Assembly: GCA_963677185.1 (NCBI GenBank)
Contig: OY781889.1
Coordinates: forward strand, 3,162,001-3,226,000
Source of the DNA: G963677185 sp963677185
Lineage (GTDB): Bacteria; Bacillota; Syntrophomonadia; Syntrophomonadales; Syntrophomonadaceae
DNA: 64,000 nucleotides
Direction: 5' to 3'
The notes under the pieces: model-generated
The model's input: only the letters and a program-made list of their open reading frames with translations
What the model was told of the DNA's origin: nothing
Database searches by the model: none
Translations under genes and position numbers: made by a program
Part shown: positions 9,099 to 17,701 of the stretch, one piece after another
Layout of the letters: each line of letters opens with the position of its first letter
How positions within the stretch are numbered: the stretch's first letter is position 1

Positions 9099-9349
9099 GA
9101 GCAGCCCAAAAGTATAGCCGTGCCCGCGCAGGTATCTACTGAAGACCGGCACGAGCACAGCTTGTTGTTTGGTCTATCATAAGTTGAAAGATTGGTGCCA
9201 CTGGCAGTTTATGCTCTGCTATATATAATTCTTCAAAAAGGAGTTGACTGGACCCGGGGTGTGCATCGTCAGGCTGAAGTATACAACATTTATCGTATAG
9301 AGCTCTTGAAATGAAGACCATATGCATGTAAACTAATGCGGAAGCGTGA
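9099..9349. other. Intergenic stretch after the activator gene
   Basis: No gene is supported here. A short inverted repeat, CGTGCC (9119-9124) with GGCACG (9148-9153), follows the activator stop codon but has no run of T, so it is at best a weak terminator. The promoter of the downstream leader and flavoprotein operon probably lies here, but I cannot place it. Confidence 0.4.
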
Positions 9350-9531
9350 TTGATCGATTAACTTGATTTAATAAGATAGTTTGGCAAAGGGCAAAGGCGT
9401 CCTTAAGTCAGGTGGTTGCAGGATATATTGCATCACCATCTTGATCGATTAGCTTGATGTAATTGAATATTTTAATAATGGACAACGGCGTCCTTAAGTT
9501 AGGTTGTTGCAGGATATATTGCATCACCATC
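9350..9531 (+). repeat. Tandem pair of 91-nt units in the leader of the flavoprotein operon
   Basis: Two units of exactly 91 bases, 9350-9440 and 9441-9531, stand head to tail. Their first 18 bases and last 45 are almost identical, while the middle varies in sequence but not in length. Each conserved core can fold as a hairpin closed by GGTG or GGTT with the CACC side and TGCA with TGCA, with the loop GGATATAT. Constant length with a variable middle suggests selection on structure or spacing. No known riboswitch class is recognised. It may be a tandem RNA sensor or a pair of protein-binding sites. Confidence 0.75.
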
Positions 9532-9547
9532 TTAAGGCGTTTTTTTT
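9492..9547 (+). terminator. Terminator-like hairpin closing the second 91-nt unit
   Basis: CCTTAAG at 9492-9498 inside unit 2 pairs with CTTAAGG at 9531-9537, enclosing the conserved core hairpin, and is followed by eight T. The equivalent position after unit 1 lacks the full complement and the T run. This places a possible transcription stop 55 bases before the first gene of the operon, so regulated read-through is plausible. Confidence 0.6.
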
Positions 9548-9601
9548 GTCTTTATCTTGCCATAAATGGCTAACTACTGAACAAAAAGAGATGGGTGCAA
9601 T

Positions 9602-11452
9602 ATGAAAATAATAGAAGAGTTTAAAAGAATTGCAGGCGACATTAAGATTATCGACAAACCGGAAGAGAAAGAGATGTACAGCCATGACATCGGTGACATA
9701 CCCTTTTTCATGACCAAACTGTTATTTAAAACGCAGCCATCCTTCGTGGTGCAGCCTAAAAATATCGAAGAAATCCAAAAGGTTCTAGCCTTTGCCAATG
9801 AGAAGAATGTCCCGGTTATACCACGCGGAGCCGCTTCATCAGGATTTGGCGGCGTCATTCCCACCAGGGCCGGGATCGTGATTGATCTATCCCCTTTCAG
9901 AAAAATCATCGATATCAACCCGGAACAAAAGACCGCCCGAGTTGAAGCGGGTGCGCGCTGGAGCGATATAGATATCATGGCAAAAAAGCAGGGGCTGTCC
10001 TTGATGACTTATCCATCAAGCAAATTTTCCACAGTGGCGGGGTGGATTGCCACCGGCGGCTACAGCATCAACAGTTTTCGTTATGGCCACCTGTCAAAAC
10101 AAATCCAGTCCATGACAGTGGTGACCGCATCAGGTGAATCCAAAACGCTGACTCCGGCCGATAAAGAATTTGCCTACTATATCTCTACTGAAGGCTTATT
10201 CGGGATCATCGCGGAAATAACCCTTACCCTCAGGCCGACACCGCCGGCTTCTTTTTCGCACCTGCTCTATTTTGGAAATGAGTATGCAGCCTTTGATTTT
10301 ATTGATCGTTTTGTAAACAGTGCAGAGAAAGAAAGCATCAGTGTGAATGTCATCCGCTTCCTGGATGAAAACCATATGAGCGATACCAATGAGGTCATGC
10401 ACGCTGAAGTATTTAAGAAGAATGCAGCTGTTCTGGTGGAACTAAGCAGCGCAGATGATGATCAGAAATTTGCAGCATTTTTGTCACAAACAGCCGGCAT
10501 CGATGAAGCGCCCACTTATGTAGCCAGCTATTTATGGAACGAGCGTCTCTTTGGCGCCAAAGCCAAACGCCTGGGTCCGAGCATCCTGACCAGTGAAACC
10601 ATTATCCCTATTGAAAATGCCGCTGTCTTTATTGAGAAGGCCAAGAAAATGGGGAAGGCTTTCGGGGTGGAAGTGTGTGTTGATTCCTACATCCTGGACG
10701 AAAAACACGCCCTCGTGATGACCCCTTATCTGTGTGACTCAAGAAAAATGAAATACTATCTCAATATGGCCCTGGTTCCAATGCTGACCCAGACGGCTTT
10801 AAACCTGGGCGCCGAACCGTATGGCCTTGGCATCTGGAATGCCTCTTTTATCAATCATTTATACAGCAAAGACAAACAGCAGGAACTCCTGGCCTATAAA
10901 GCTCAGGTTGATCCGAACAATATCATGAATCCCGGCAAGTTTTTTGAGGTAAAATCCCAATTCTTTAATATACCGGCCCAGATCTTTAATCCCACTTTCT
11001 TTGGTATAAACATGCAGATGATGATCTTCCTGGCACCAGTCATCGGCAGGGGGGCCAGAATCATCTTCGGCAAAGACCAGAAGCTCGACAGCCTGGACGC
11101 TGAACTCAGCACCCATGCCTGCGCCAAATGCGGCAACTGTATAGCCGTGTGCCCGGCTTATCTGGTAAGCGGCAATGAAGCGGAAACAGCCAAAGGCAAG
11201 CTGGCACTGGCCAAAAAACTGGCGGAAGGCAAATATGTAACCCCGGAAGAAGCAGCCAAAGCTTTCATGTGCATGCACTGCAAGGCCTGTGAGGAGATAT
11301 GCCAGACCAACCTTGAGCTCATGATGCTCTGGGATGCGCTGGAAAATAGGATCGAAGGGACATTCGGCCGTCCGGATGCACAGATTGCCGATTTCCTGGC
11401 AATAGTTGATCAAAGCAAGGAATATTGGGAAATGGTGGACAGGAAGGGTTAA
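9602..11452 (+). CDS. FAD-linked oxidase fused to a 4Fe-4S domain (GlcD/HdrD-like)
   Basis: A 616-residue protein. Residues about 40-215 are a PCMH-type FAD-binding domain ('VIPRGAASSGFGGVIPTRAG', 'STVAGWIATGGYSINSF'), residues about 215-450 the FAD-oxidase C-terminal lobe ending 'VDPNNIMNPGKFFE', and residues about 500-590 a two-cluster ferredoxin domain with 'CAKCGNCIAVCP' and 'CMHCKACEEICQ'. Such proteins oxidise 2-hydroxy acids (lactate, glycolate) and pass electrons to iron-sulfur partners. The CCG domains of full HdrD/GlcF are absent. No signal peptide is seen, so it is cytoplasmic or peripheral. It is the first gene of a four-gene operon with three glutamate-synthase-like proteins, an uncommon partnership. 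The natural substrate is unknown. A GGGTG site precedes the ATG. Confidence 0.8.
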   Translation: MKIIEEFKRIAGDIKIIDKPEEKEMYSHDIGDIPFFMTKLLFKTQPSFVVQPKNIEEIQKVLAFANEKNVPVIPRGAASSGFGGVIPTRAGIVIDLSPFRKIIDINPEQKTARVEAGARWSDIDIMAKKQGLSLMTYPSSKFSTVAGWIATGGYSINSFRYGHLSKQIQSMTVVTASGESKTLTPADKEFAYYISTEGLFGIIAEITLTLRPTPPASFSHLLYFGNEYAAFDFIDRFVNSAEKESISVNVIRFLDENHMSDTNEVMHAEVFKKNAAVLVELSSADDDQKFAAFLSQTAGIDEAPTYVASYLWNERLFGAKAKRLGPSILTSETIIPIENAAVFIEKAKKMGKAFGVEVCVDSYILDEKHALVMTPYLCDSRKMKYYLNMALVPMLTQTALNLGAEPYGLGIWNASFINHLYSKDKQQELLAYKAQVDPNNIMNPGKFFEVKSQFFNIPAQIFNPTFFGINMQMMIFLAPVIGRGARIIFGKDQKLDSLDAELSTHACAKCGNCIAVCPAYLVSGNEAETAKGKLALAKKLAEGKYVTPEEAAKAFMCMHCKACEEICQTNLELMMLWDALENRIEGTFGRPDAQIADFLAIVDQSKEYWEMVDRKG

Positions 11453-11495
11453 TTCCAACAACAAAAAAACAATAAAGAAAAGATGGAAAAAGATT

Positions 11496-12890
11496 ATGCC
11501 ACAGAAATATCATATTCATCCAAAAGTCACCCCGCTGGAGATGGAATATATCTATAAGTTCGAACTCAGCCGGGGAAAAAACTGCATCAACTGCGGAAAG
11601 TGCACCAAGGTCTGCATCTATGAAGTCCATAAGCGCAGAAAAGGCGATCGGCGCAAAATGGCGGACCCCAATACGGTGTTATGCAGGAACTGCTTCAGGT
11701 GCATTCAGGAATGCCCCCGCGGAGCCCTGGAAAAGGCCCTGCAACAGGATTTTGTCAATATCAGTGGCTCCTACTGGAAAGCCGACATGTTCCTCACGCT
11801 CTGGAAGCAGGCTGAAGACGGCAAGGTTCCAGTGACCGGCGCCGGATACCGCGGGCCGTTTACCGGGGCAGGCTTTGACAGCATGTGGACCGACATGTCG
11901 GAAATCGTGCGCCCCACGCGGGACGGAATTCACGGCCGGGAATATATCAGCACCGGTGTGGAACTGGGCCGCAAGCACAAACACCTGGACTTTGACGCCG
12001 AAGGACGCCTGTTGACGCAGCCGCATTCCACTGTTGATATCCCTATTCCTATTCTCTTTGATATCCCACCGGTGGAATTAAGCCCCAAGGTTATGCTTGC
12101 TCTGGTCAAGGCCGCCAGCCAGATCAGCACCTGCGTTATTTTGCCGGCGGCGGATATTAAGCCGGAGCTGGAGACATACAGCGCCAATATTATCCCGTTT
12201 ATTACCGAGGATGAAATTGACAAGCATGCCGGCATTCTGAAGAACGCCCGCCTGGTTGCCATTGATTATAGCGATGCCCTGCCGGACAAATTCTCAACCA
12301 TAAAAGAGCGCATTAAAAATATCAGCAATGCGGTAACCATAATCCGCGTTCCGGCCATCAGAGGCATTGAGGGCATCGTCTCGAACCTGGTAAACAGCGG
12401 AGCGGAGGTAATCCATATCGTGGCAGATTATCGCGGCCTGGAGATAAACAAAGGCAAGGACTCTAACTTCAAACCGCGCCTGTTAAAAGATATCATCCGC
12501 TCCATCCACTTGAAGCTGGTCGAGGAGAAAATCCGCGATGAAATCACCCTGATCTTCTCCGGTGGAATAGCGATGGCCGAGCACGTGCCTAAATCAATGC
12601 TCTGCGGCGGCGATCTGACAGCTATCGATATCCCGCTGTTCATCGCCTTTGGCGCCCGTTTATACGAAGAACCGAAAAAGCTGTTGCTTCTGCCGGACGG
12701 ACTGGAGAAAATACCGGTCGATATCATTACCCAGCGCATCGTCAATCTCATGGGCGCCTGGCATTCCCAGCTGCTTGAGGTTATGGGCGCCATGGGTATC
12801 CGCGAAGCCAGACGGCTGCGGGGAGAAAGCGGCCGGGCCATCTTCTTCGAAGAGATCGACCAGGAAACATTCGGCAAATTATTTAAATAA
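11496..12890 (+). CDS. Ferredoxin-fused, apparently degenerate glutamate-synthase FMN-domain paralogue
   Basis: A 464-residue protein. The N-terminus carries two 4Fe-4S motifs, 'CINCGKCTKVC' (about 29-39) and 'CRNCFRCIQECP' (about 66-77). The rest aligns in layout with the next gene: the segment 'SGSYWKADMFLTLWKQAEDG' corresponds to 'GDYRWTADMIIGTWIMAETG', and the C-terminus 'GAWHSQLLEVMGAMGIREARRL' to 'HAWNYQLVEILQKFGMRDVKEL'. However, the GGGMSFGS flavin-site segment, the 'HIDGGYGGTGAAP' loop and the C-terminal 3Fe-4S cysteines of a working GltB barrel are missing. I infer a non-catalytic or altered-cofactor partner subunit. The frame opens at 11406 but overlaps the upstream gene; ATG 11496, behind a weak GATGGA site, is preferred. 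Confidence 0.6.
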   Translation: MPQKYHIHPKVTPLEMEYIYKFELSRGKNCINCGKCTKVCIYEVHKRRKGDRRKMADPNTVLCRNCFRCIQECPRGALEKALQQDFVNISGSYWKADMFLTLWKQAEDGKVPVTGAGYRGPFTGAGFDSMWTDMSEIVRPTRDGIHGREYISTGVELGRKHKHLDFDAEGRLLTQPHSTVDIPIPILFDIPPVELSPKVMLALVKAASQISTCVILPAADIKPELETYSANIIPFITEDEIDKHAGILKNARLVAIDYSDALPDKFSTIKERIKNISNAVTIIRVPAIRGIEGIVSNLVNSGAEVIHIVADYRGLEINKGKDSNFKPRLLKDIIRSIHLKLVEEKIRDEITLIFSGGIAMAEHVPKSMLCGGDLTAIDIPLFIAFGARLYEEPKKLLLLPDGLEKIPVDIITQRIVNLMGAWHSQLLEVMGAMGIREARRLRGESGRAIFFEEIDQETFGKLFK

Positions 12891-12915
12891 CGATAGAAAA
12901 ATGGGTGAACAGAAT

Positions 12916-14397
12916 ATGAAACCATCAACAGTGAAAATTAAAAAGGTGCCTTCCCGGTTTAAGCACCAGGTGCCCAAGTATAAGATTACACGTTCGAGTG
13001 ACTGCATCAACTGCGGCACCTGCGCTAAAACCTGTCCACATGGCGTCCATGAGCGGCGAGAAGGGCATAACAAGGTCAATCCGCCCATCGATTACAAATG
13101 CATCGGCTTTGAATGTCTGTCCAGGGAATTCTGCTGCATTGCCGAGTGTCCGCGCAAGGCTTTAAGCTTGTCGCTCAACCCCATGTACGAAACCCTGGGG
13201 GATTACCGCTGGACCGCCGATATGATTATCGGCACCTGGATTATGGCCGAGACCGGCTATCCTCCCGAGCGTACCGACATTGAATATAATGTGGGCAATT
13301 CCGGCGGCGGCTTTGATAAATTGCGCTTCAAGTTCCCGGCCAATCCGCCCAATGTGGACAAGTCCGAGATCTCAACCGCCATTCCACTTAACCGCCGTAA
13401 TGACGGAAGAGCGCCGGTGGTCATTTCCACTCCGGTCTATGGCGGCGGCATGTCATTCGGCTCCGTCAGCCTGCCGACCATGGTTTCCAAGGCCCACAAC
13501 GCGGCCATATGGAACACTTTTACCTGCACGGGAGAAGGCGGCTATCCGGATATTCTAGAGCCCTATGACGATCATGTAATAACCCAGGTTGCCACCGGTC
13601 TATTCGGTGTGCGGGAAGAAACCATCCAACGCGTTAAAATTATCGAATTCAAATACGCTCAGGGTGCCAAACCTGGTTTGGGGGGCCACCTCCTGGGCGA
13701 AAAAAATACGGAAAGCGTTGCCAGGATGCGCGAGGCAGTCAAAGGCTCCTCTCTCTTTTCACCGTTCCCTTTCCATTCGGTATATTCCATTGAAGACCAC
13801 AAGAAGCATATCGACTGGATTAAGGAGATGAACCCCATTGCCCTGGTTTCAGTCAAAGTTTCCACTCCCAATGATGTGGACATGGTGGCGGTCGGTTCCT
13901 ACTATGCCGGCGCCCATATCATTCACATTGATGGCGGCTACGGCGGCACCGGCGCAGCACCGGATATCGCCAAGAAAAACATCGCCATGCCCATTGAGTA
14001 CGCCATTACCAAGGTGCACAATTTCTTGAAGGACGAAGGCGCAAGAGATATGGTAACCTTGATTGCCTCGGGCGGCATCCGCACTGCCCACGACCTGGTC
14101 AAGGCCATCTGCCTGGGCGCCGATGGTGCGGTAATCGGCACGGCGGAATTGGTCTCTTTGGAATGTGTGCGCTGCGGCAACTGTGAATCCGGCCGCGGCT
14201 GCGCCCGCGGCATCGCTTCTACCGACTCGGAACTGGCGGATCTATTTACCGAAGAATGGGCCACCCAGCGTTTAGTGAATATGTACCATGCCTGGAATTA
14301 TCAGCTGGTAGAAATCCTGCAAAAATTCGGCATGAGGGATGTTAAAGAACTTGTAGGCCGTACAGACCTGCTGGAACATATCGATTACAGCAAATAA
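12916..14397 (+). CDS. Ferredoxin-fused glutamate synthase FMN-domain protein
   Basis: A 493-residue protein homologous to the central FMN barrel of glutamate synthase large subunit. The N-terminus has 'CINCGTCAKTCP' and a second cysteine group ('CIGFECLSREFCCIAECP'). The barrel shows 'GGGMSFGSVSLPTMVSKAHN', 'GAKPGLGGHLLG', 'HIDGGYGGTGAAPDIA', 'ASGGIRTAHDLVKAICLGAD', and near residue 417 the 3Fe-4S motif 'CVRCGNCESGRGC'. All expected flavin and cluster elements appear present, so it is probably the catalytic core of the complex, taking electrons from its ferredoxin domain. The GGGTGA site 7 bases upstream selects ATG 12916 over 12901. It belongs to the four-gene operon. It could make glutamate, but archaeal-type split GOGATs and N-methylglutamate synthase share this fold, so the substrate is open. 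Confidence 0.8.
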   Translation: MKPSTVKIKKVPSRFKHQVPKYKITRSSDCINCGTCAKTCPHGVHERREGHNKVNPPIDYKCIGFECLSREFCCIAECPRKALSLSLNPMYETLGDYRWTADMIIGTWIMAETGYPPERTDIEYNVGNSGGGFDKLRFKFPANPPNVDKSEISTAIPLNRRNDGRAPVVISTPVYGGGMSFGSVSLPTMVSKAHNAAIWNTFTCTGEGGYPDILEPYDDHVITQVATGLFGVREETIQRVKIIEFKYAQGAKPGLGGHLLGEKNTESVARMREAVKGSSLFSPFPFHSVYSIEDHKKHIDWIKEMNPIALVSVKVSTPNDVDMVAVGSYYAGAHIIHIDGGYGGTGAAPDIAKKNIAMPIEYAITKVHNFLKDEGARDMVTLIASGGIRTAHDLVKAICLGADGAVIGTAELVSLECVRCGNCESGRGCARGIASTDSELADLFTEEWATQRLVNMYHAWNYQLVEILQKFGMRDVKELVGRTDLLEHIDYSK

Positions 14398-14413
14398 ATG
14401 GAGTATAAATAAC

Positions 14414-17005
14414 ATGGATAAAGCAGATAAAATATTAGAATCGCGCAGTGAGATTTTAAGTCAGGTACCGCCGCTGGCCCCAAACACGGAAGAGGAAGGC
14501 GGCTGCGGAGTTACCGGATTTATCAGCTCCATTCCGGTCACCGGCAAAAACATCTTTGAGCCCTCGGTACAGATGCACAACCGCGGCAATGGCAAAGGCG
14601 GCGGCATCGGCGCAGTAGGTTTTGTACCGGAAGCCCTGGGCGTTTCCCGCCAGGTCCTGGATGATGACTACATGCTCCACATTGCCCTGCTTGATAACAG
14701 CGTGGCAGCGGAGATCGAAGAGGCCTATATCAAACCGTACTTTGCCATAGATAAATGCGAAAAGCTTGACACCCTTGATGACTATGAGTCCATCGGCCTG
14801 GAAGTAAGGCCGCCGGACATCATGCGCTATTTTGTACGAGTCAAGAACGATGTGCTGGATGCCTTCATCCAGGAAAAGGACCTGGCCTTCATGGAACGGC
14901 GCGATGCAGAAGATGAGTTTGTGTACCAGAACAGCTTCAAAATCAATACGCGCTATTATGCCTCGCTGGGCGAAAAACAAGCCTTTGTCATGTCCCATGG
15001 CCGCAATATGATGATCTTGAAAATTGTGGGATATGCCGAGAATGTGGTGCGTTATTACAAGCTGGATGATTTCAAGGCGCATGTATGGCTGGCTCACCAG
15101 CGTTATCCCACCCGCGGACGTGTCTGGCATCCAGGCGGTTGCCATCCGTTCAGCGCGCTAAACGAGGCCTTAGTGCACAACGGTGATTTTGCCAACTACC
15201 AGTCGATATATGAATACCTGAAACAGCGCAATTACCAGCCCCTGTTCCTGACCGATACAGAGGAAGCAGCCCTGCTGCTTGACCTGTGGAGCCGCGTGTA
15301 CAAGTATCCGCTTGAACACCTGATTGAAGCCCTGGCGCCGACCTCGGAAAGGGACTTCGATATGCTGTCTCCTGAAAAGCAGCAGCTCTACAAGGCCATT
15401 CAGACCCATCATGTGAGCGCCTCACCCGATGGTCCGTGGTTTTTCATCATCGCCAGAAATGATGTGCGGAATGGCCAGTTCCAGCTGATCGGCATTACAG
15501 ATACCGCCATGCTGCGTCCTCAGGTCTTTGCCCTGCAGGAAGGCGAAGTGCAGGTGGGACTGATCTGTTCGGAAAAGCAGGCCATTGATGCTACCCTGAT
15601 CTCGCTGGTAAGGGAAGATGCCCGCTTCCGGCCTATTGCCGACAAGTATTGGAATGCCCGCGGCGGAAGCTATACAGACGGTGGCTCTTTTATCTTCAAT
15701 CTGAAGGATAGCGGCGACGCCAGCGGCAATAGAGAGCTGGTCTGTACTGATAAATTCGGCCGGGTAATTGAAACTCCCAGGGATAAAGAAATCTGTGATG
15801 TTACCGAGCCGGTTAAATCTGATGCAGCCTGCCAGGCGATCGAAAAAAAGCTCCTGTCCTTTTTTACTGAAAAGGATCCGGCAACTGCCACCCGGAAAAT
15901 AGTAGCTTATGTTCAGGAAAATATCGGCGGATTCGATGCCAACCGTCTCAGGTTCGCCGTTGAAAACATCAAAAAGCATGCGGTTAAAAATGATGACTGC
16001 AAACAAACCGGCATTGACAGTCTGACTCTTTTAAGCGACTTGCGCTACAATACCGGCAAGATAAAGAGAAGCTCTCTCCAGCATGTAATCAAGCTCGCTC
16101 TGGATGGGATTTTTAATGAAACCACTATGATTACAGGGAAATCCAACTCCCGCTTCAGCCGGATTGATTTTGTAACGCGAGGGGAAATCCGTGCCCCGCA
16201 GAATAACGAGAAGATCCTGGTTATTGATGCGGAAGCATTTGAACCGGAAGGCGATCTGTGCGACGCAGTGCTGATTGTCAATGCCTACAAACTAGGCTGG
16301 AAACGCTTTATTATTTACAAGTACCGCGGCCAGCGGTTTACCGGGTGCGGCTTCGGCGCGGCTACTCAAGGCATACGGCTAGATGTCTATGGCTCTTCCG
16401 GCGATTATCTGGCCTCCGGCATCGACGGCATGGAAATCTACGTGCACGGCAATGCCCAGGATCAGCTCTGCCAGATAATGAAAGACGGTAAGCTGGTGGT
16501 CTACGGCGATGTCGGCCAGACATTCATGTACGGCGCCAAAGGCGGTACCGCCTATATCATGGGCAATGCCGCCGGACGGCCGCTGATCAATGCCGTTGGC
16601 AGACCGCGCGTGGTTATTAACGGTACGGCACTGGACTATCTGGCGGAATCCTTCATGGCCGGCGATCCGCTTAACGGCGGTGGGTTTGTCGTCTTAAACG
16701 GCATCGGCTTTAATGATGAGGACGGCTCTATCATGGAATATGACTCACCCTACCCGGGCTCTAACATTTTCTCACTTGCATCCGGCGGCGCGATCTATGT
16801 CCGTGATCCACAGAAAAAGCTGGTTGAAGAACAGCTTAACGGCGGTGAATTTAATGAAATCAGCGATGCGGACTGGGAGCTCATCCTGCCGTACTTGGAA
16901 GAAAATGAAAAACTCTTTGCTATCAGTATAGACCGGCTTCTCACTGTGGATAACCAACAGAAATCCCCCAAAGAAGTCTATCGCAAGATAATGCCTAAAC
17001 GTTAA
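14414..17005 (+). CDS. Fused class-II glutamine amidotransferase and GXGXG-domain protein
   Basis: An 863-residue protein joining two outer domains of glutamate synthase without the FMN barrel. The N-terminal Ntn amidotransferase has its predicted nucleophile at Cys31 ('GGCGVTGFI'), behind a 30-residue stretch that would have to be cleaved, plus 'LAHQRYPTRGR' and 'NEALVHNGDFANY', typical of glutamine binding. Residues about 600-800 form the GXGXG beta-helix ('GCGFGAATQGIRLDVYGSSGDYLASG', 'GGTAYIMGNAAGRPLINAVGRPRVVING'). It lies 16 bases after the FMN-domain gene and completes a split GOGAT-like set in which the amidotransferase and GXGXG parts are fused and the FMN part is separate. It presumably releases ammonia from glutamine to the partner barrel. 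The substrate is not certain. Confidence 0.75.
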   Translation: MDKADKILESRSEILSQVPPLAPNTEEEGGCGVTGFISSIPVTGKNIFEPSVQMHNRGNGKGGGIGAVGFVPEALGVSRQVLDDDYMLHIALLDNSVAAEIEEAYIKPYFAIDKCEKLDTLDDYESIGLEVRPPDIMRYFVRVKNDVLDAFIQEKDLAFMERRDAEDEFVYQNSFKINTRYYASLGEKQAFVMSHGRNMMILKIVGYAENVVRYYKLDDFKAHVWLAHQRYPTRGRVWHPGGCHPFSALNEALVHNGDFANYQSIYEYLKQRNYQPLFLTDTEEAALLLDLWSRVYKYPLEHLIEALAPTSERDFDMLSPEKQQLYKAIQTHHVSASPDGPWFFIIARNDVRNGQFQLIGITDTAMLRPQVFALQEGEVQVGLICSEKQAIDATLISLVREDARFRPIADKYWNARGGSYTDGGSFIFNLKDSGDASGNRELVCTDKFGRVIETPRDKEICDVTEPVKSDAACQAIEKKLLSFFTEKDPATATRKIVAYVQENIGGFDANRLRFAVENIKKHAVKNDDCKQTGIDSLTLLSDLRYNTGKIKRSSLQHVIKLALDGIFNETTMITGKSNSRFSRIDFVTRGEIRAPQNNEKILVIDAEAFEPEGDLCDAVLIVNAYKLGWKRFIIYKYRGQRFTGCGFGAATQGIRLDVYGSSGDYLASGIDGMEIYVHGNAQDQLCQIMKDGKLVVYGDVGQTFMYGAKGGTAYIMGNAAGRPLINAVGRPRVVINGTALDYLAESFMAGDPLNGGGFVVLNGIGFNDEDGSIMEYDSPYPGSNIFSLASGGAIYVRDPQKKLVEEQLNGGEFNEISDADWELILPYLEENEKLFAISIDRLLTVDNQQKSPKEVYRKIMPKR

Positions 17006-17281
17006 TTTTCTATTCATGCGAGAGGTTGCGCAGATGTGCCTTTAGCCGGGTTTCCACTGTATATAGCTTCATCCAGCTGTTTCACGGTCAGCCGTTTACT
17101 ATTATTAAAAATATTGAAGCAGCCTTTGTGACATATTTCCGGCTGGTCCTTCAGGTTATGAAGCTGCCGGTAAAGGTCGGAGCGGCTGATACCCAGCTAA
17201 GCCATATGATATGATTATGATAAGTTCCCTATATCCTAATTCTCATAGAATAACTGATTCTGTATTAAGGGGGTGTGAGAT
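17006..17281. other. Intergenic region after the GOGAT-like cluster
   Basis: No gene or clear terminator is recognised. CCGGC and GCCGG near 17140-17170 could form a stem with a long loop and no T run. Just before the next gene lies its GGGGGTG ribosome site. Confidence 0.4.
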
Positions 17282-17701
17282 TTGCTGCCGGATAAAATGA
17301 AGGAAATTTTGCTAAATAATAACCAATGTTGTTTGGGTACAGTAGATGGGCAGGAACCCTACCTATCCCTGATGTTCTACACCTTCCTGGCTGGAGAAGG
17401 GCTGCTGGTTATGAGCGGTCGGGAGGACAGCCAAAAGATTAGAAATCTCCGTTCAAATTGGCGGACGGCGGTCTTGATCCACGAAAGCGAACAACTCGAT
17501 AACCCACTGAGTATAACCTTAGTAGGGACAATCGAAATATCTGCCGGGGAACTGGCTGAAAGATACCGCAACTTGCATCAGCAAGCTCATCCCCAACGCT
17601 CCCAATTTATCATGGGGGATAATATCTCCATCCTGGTATTTACCCCCCAAAGAGCTGTAATGGCTGACCGTCAGGACCAGGTGACCTACTGGCAAAATTA
17701 A
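17282..17701 (+). CDS. Pyridoxamine 5'-phosphate oxidase-like flavin-binding protein
   Basis: A 139-residue protein with the split-barrel layout of the PNPOx-like family: 'LNNNQCCLGTVDGQEPYLSLMFYTFLAGEGLLVMSGREDSQK', then 'KIRNLRSNWRTAVLI' and 'ITLVGTIEISAGE'. Such proteins bind FMN, F420 or haem; the substrate is unknown. Translation probably begins at TTG 17282, 5 to 6 bases behind a strong GGGGGTG site. Its 3' end overlaps the convergent crotonase gene by four bases. It is short but normal for the family. Confidence 0.65.
   Translation: MLPDKMKEILLNNNQCCLGTVDGQEPYLSLMFYTFLAGEGLLVMSGREDSQKIRNLRSNWRTAVLIHESEQLDNPLSITLVGTIEISAGELAERYRNLHQQAHPQRSQFIMGDNISILVFTPQRAVMADRQDQVTYWQN

Noticed and set aside
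9119..9153. Inverted repeat after the activator gene as a terminator
   Set aside because: The stem is short, the loop long and no T run follows.
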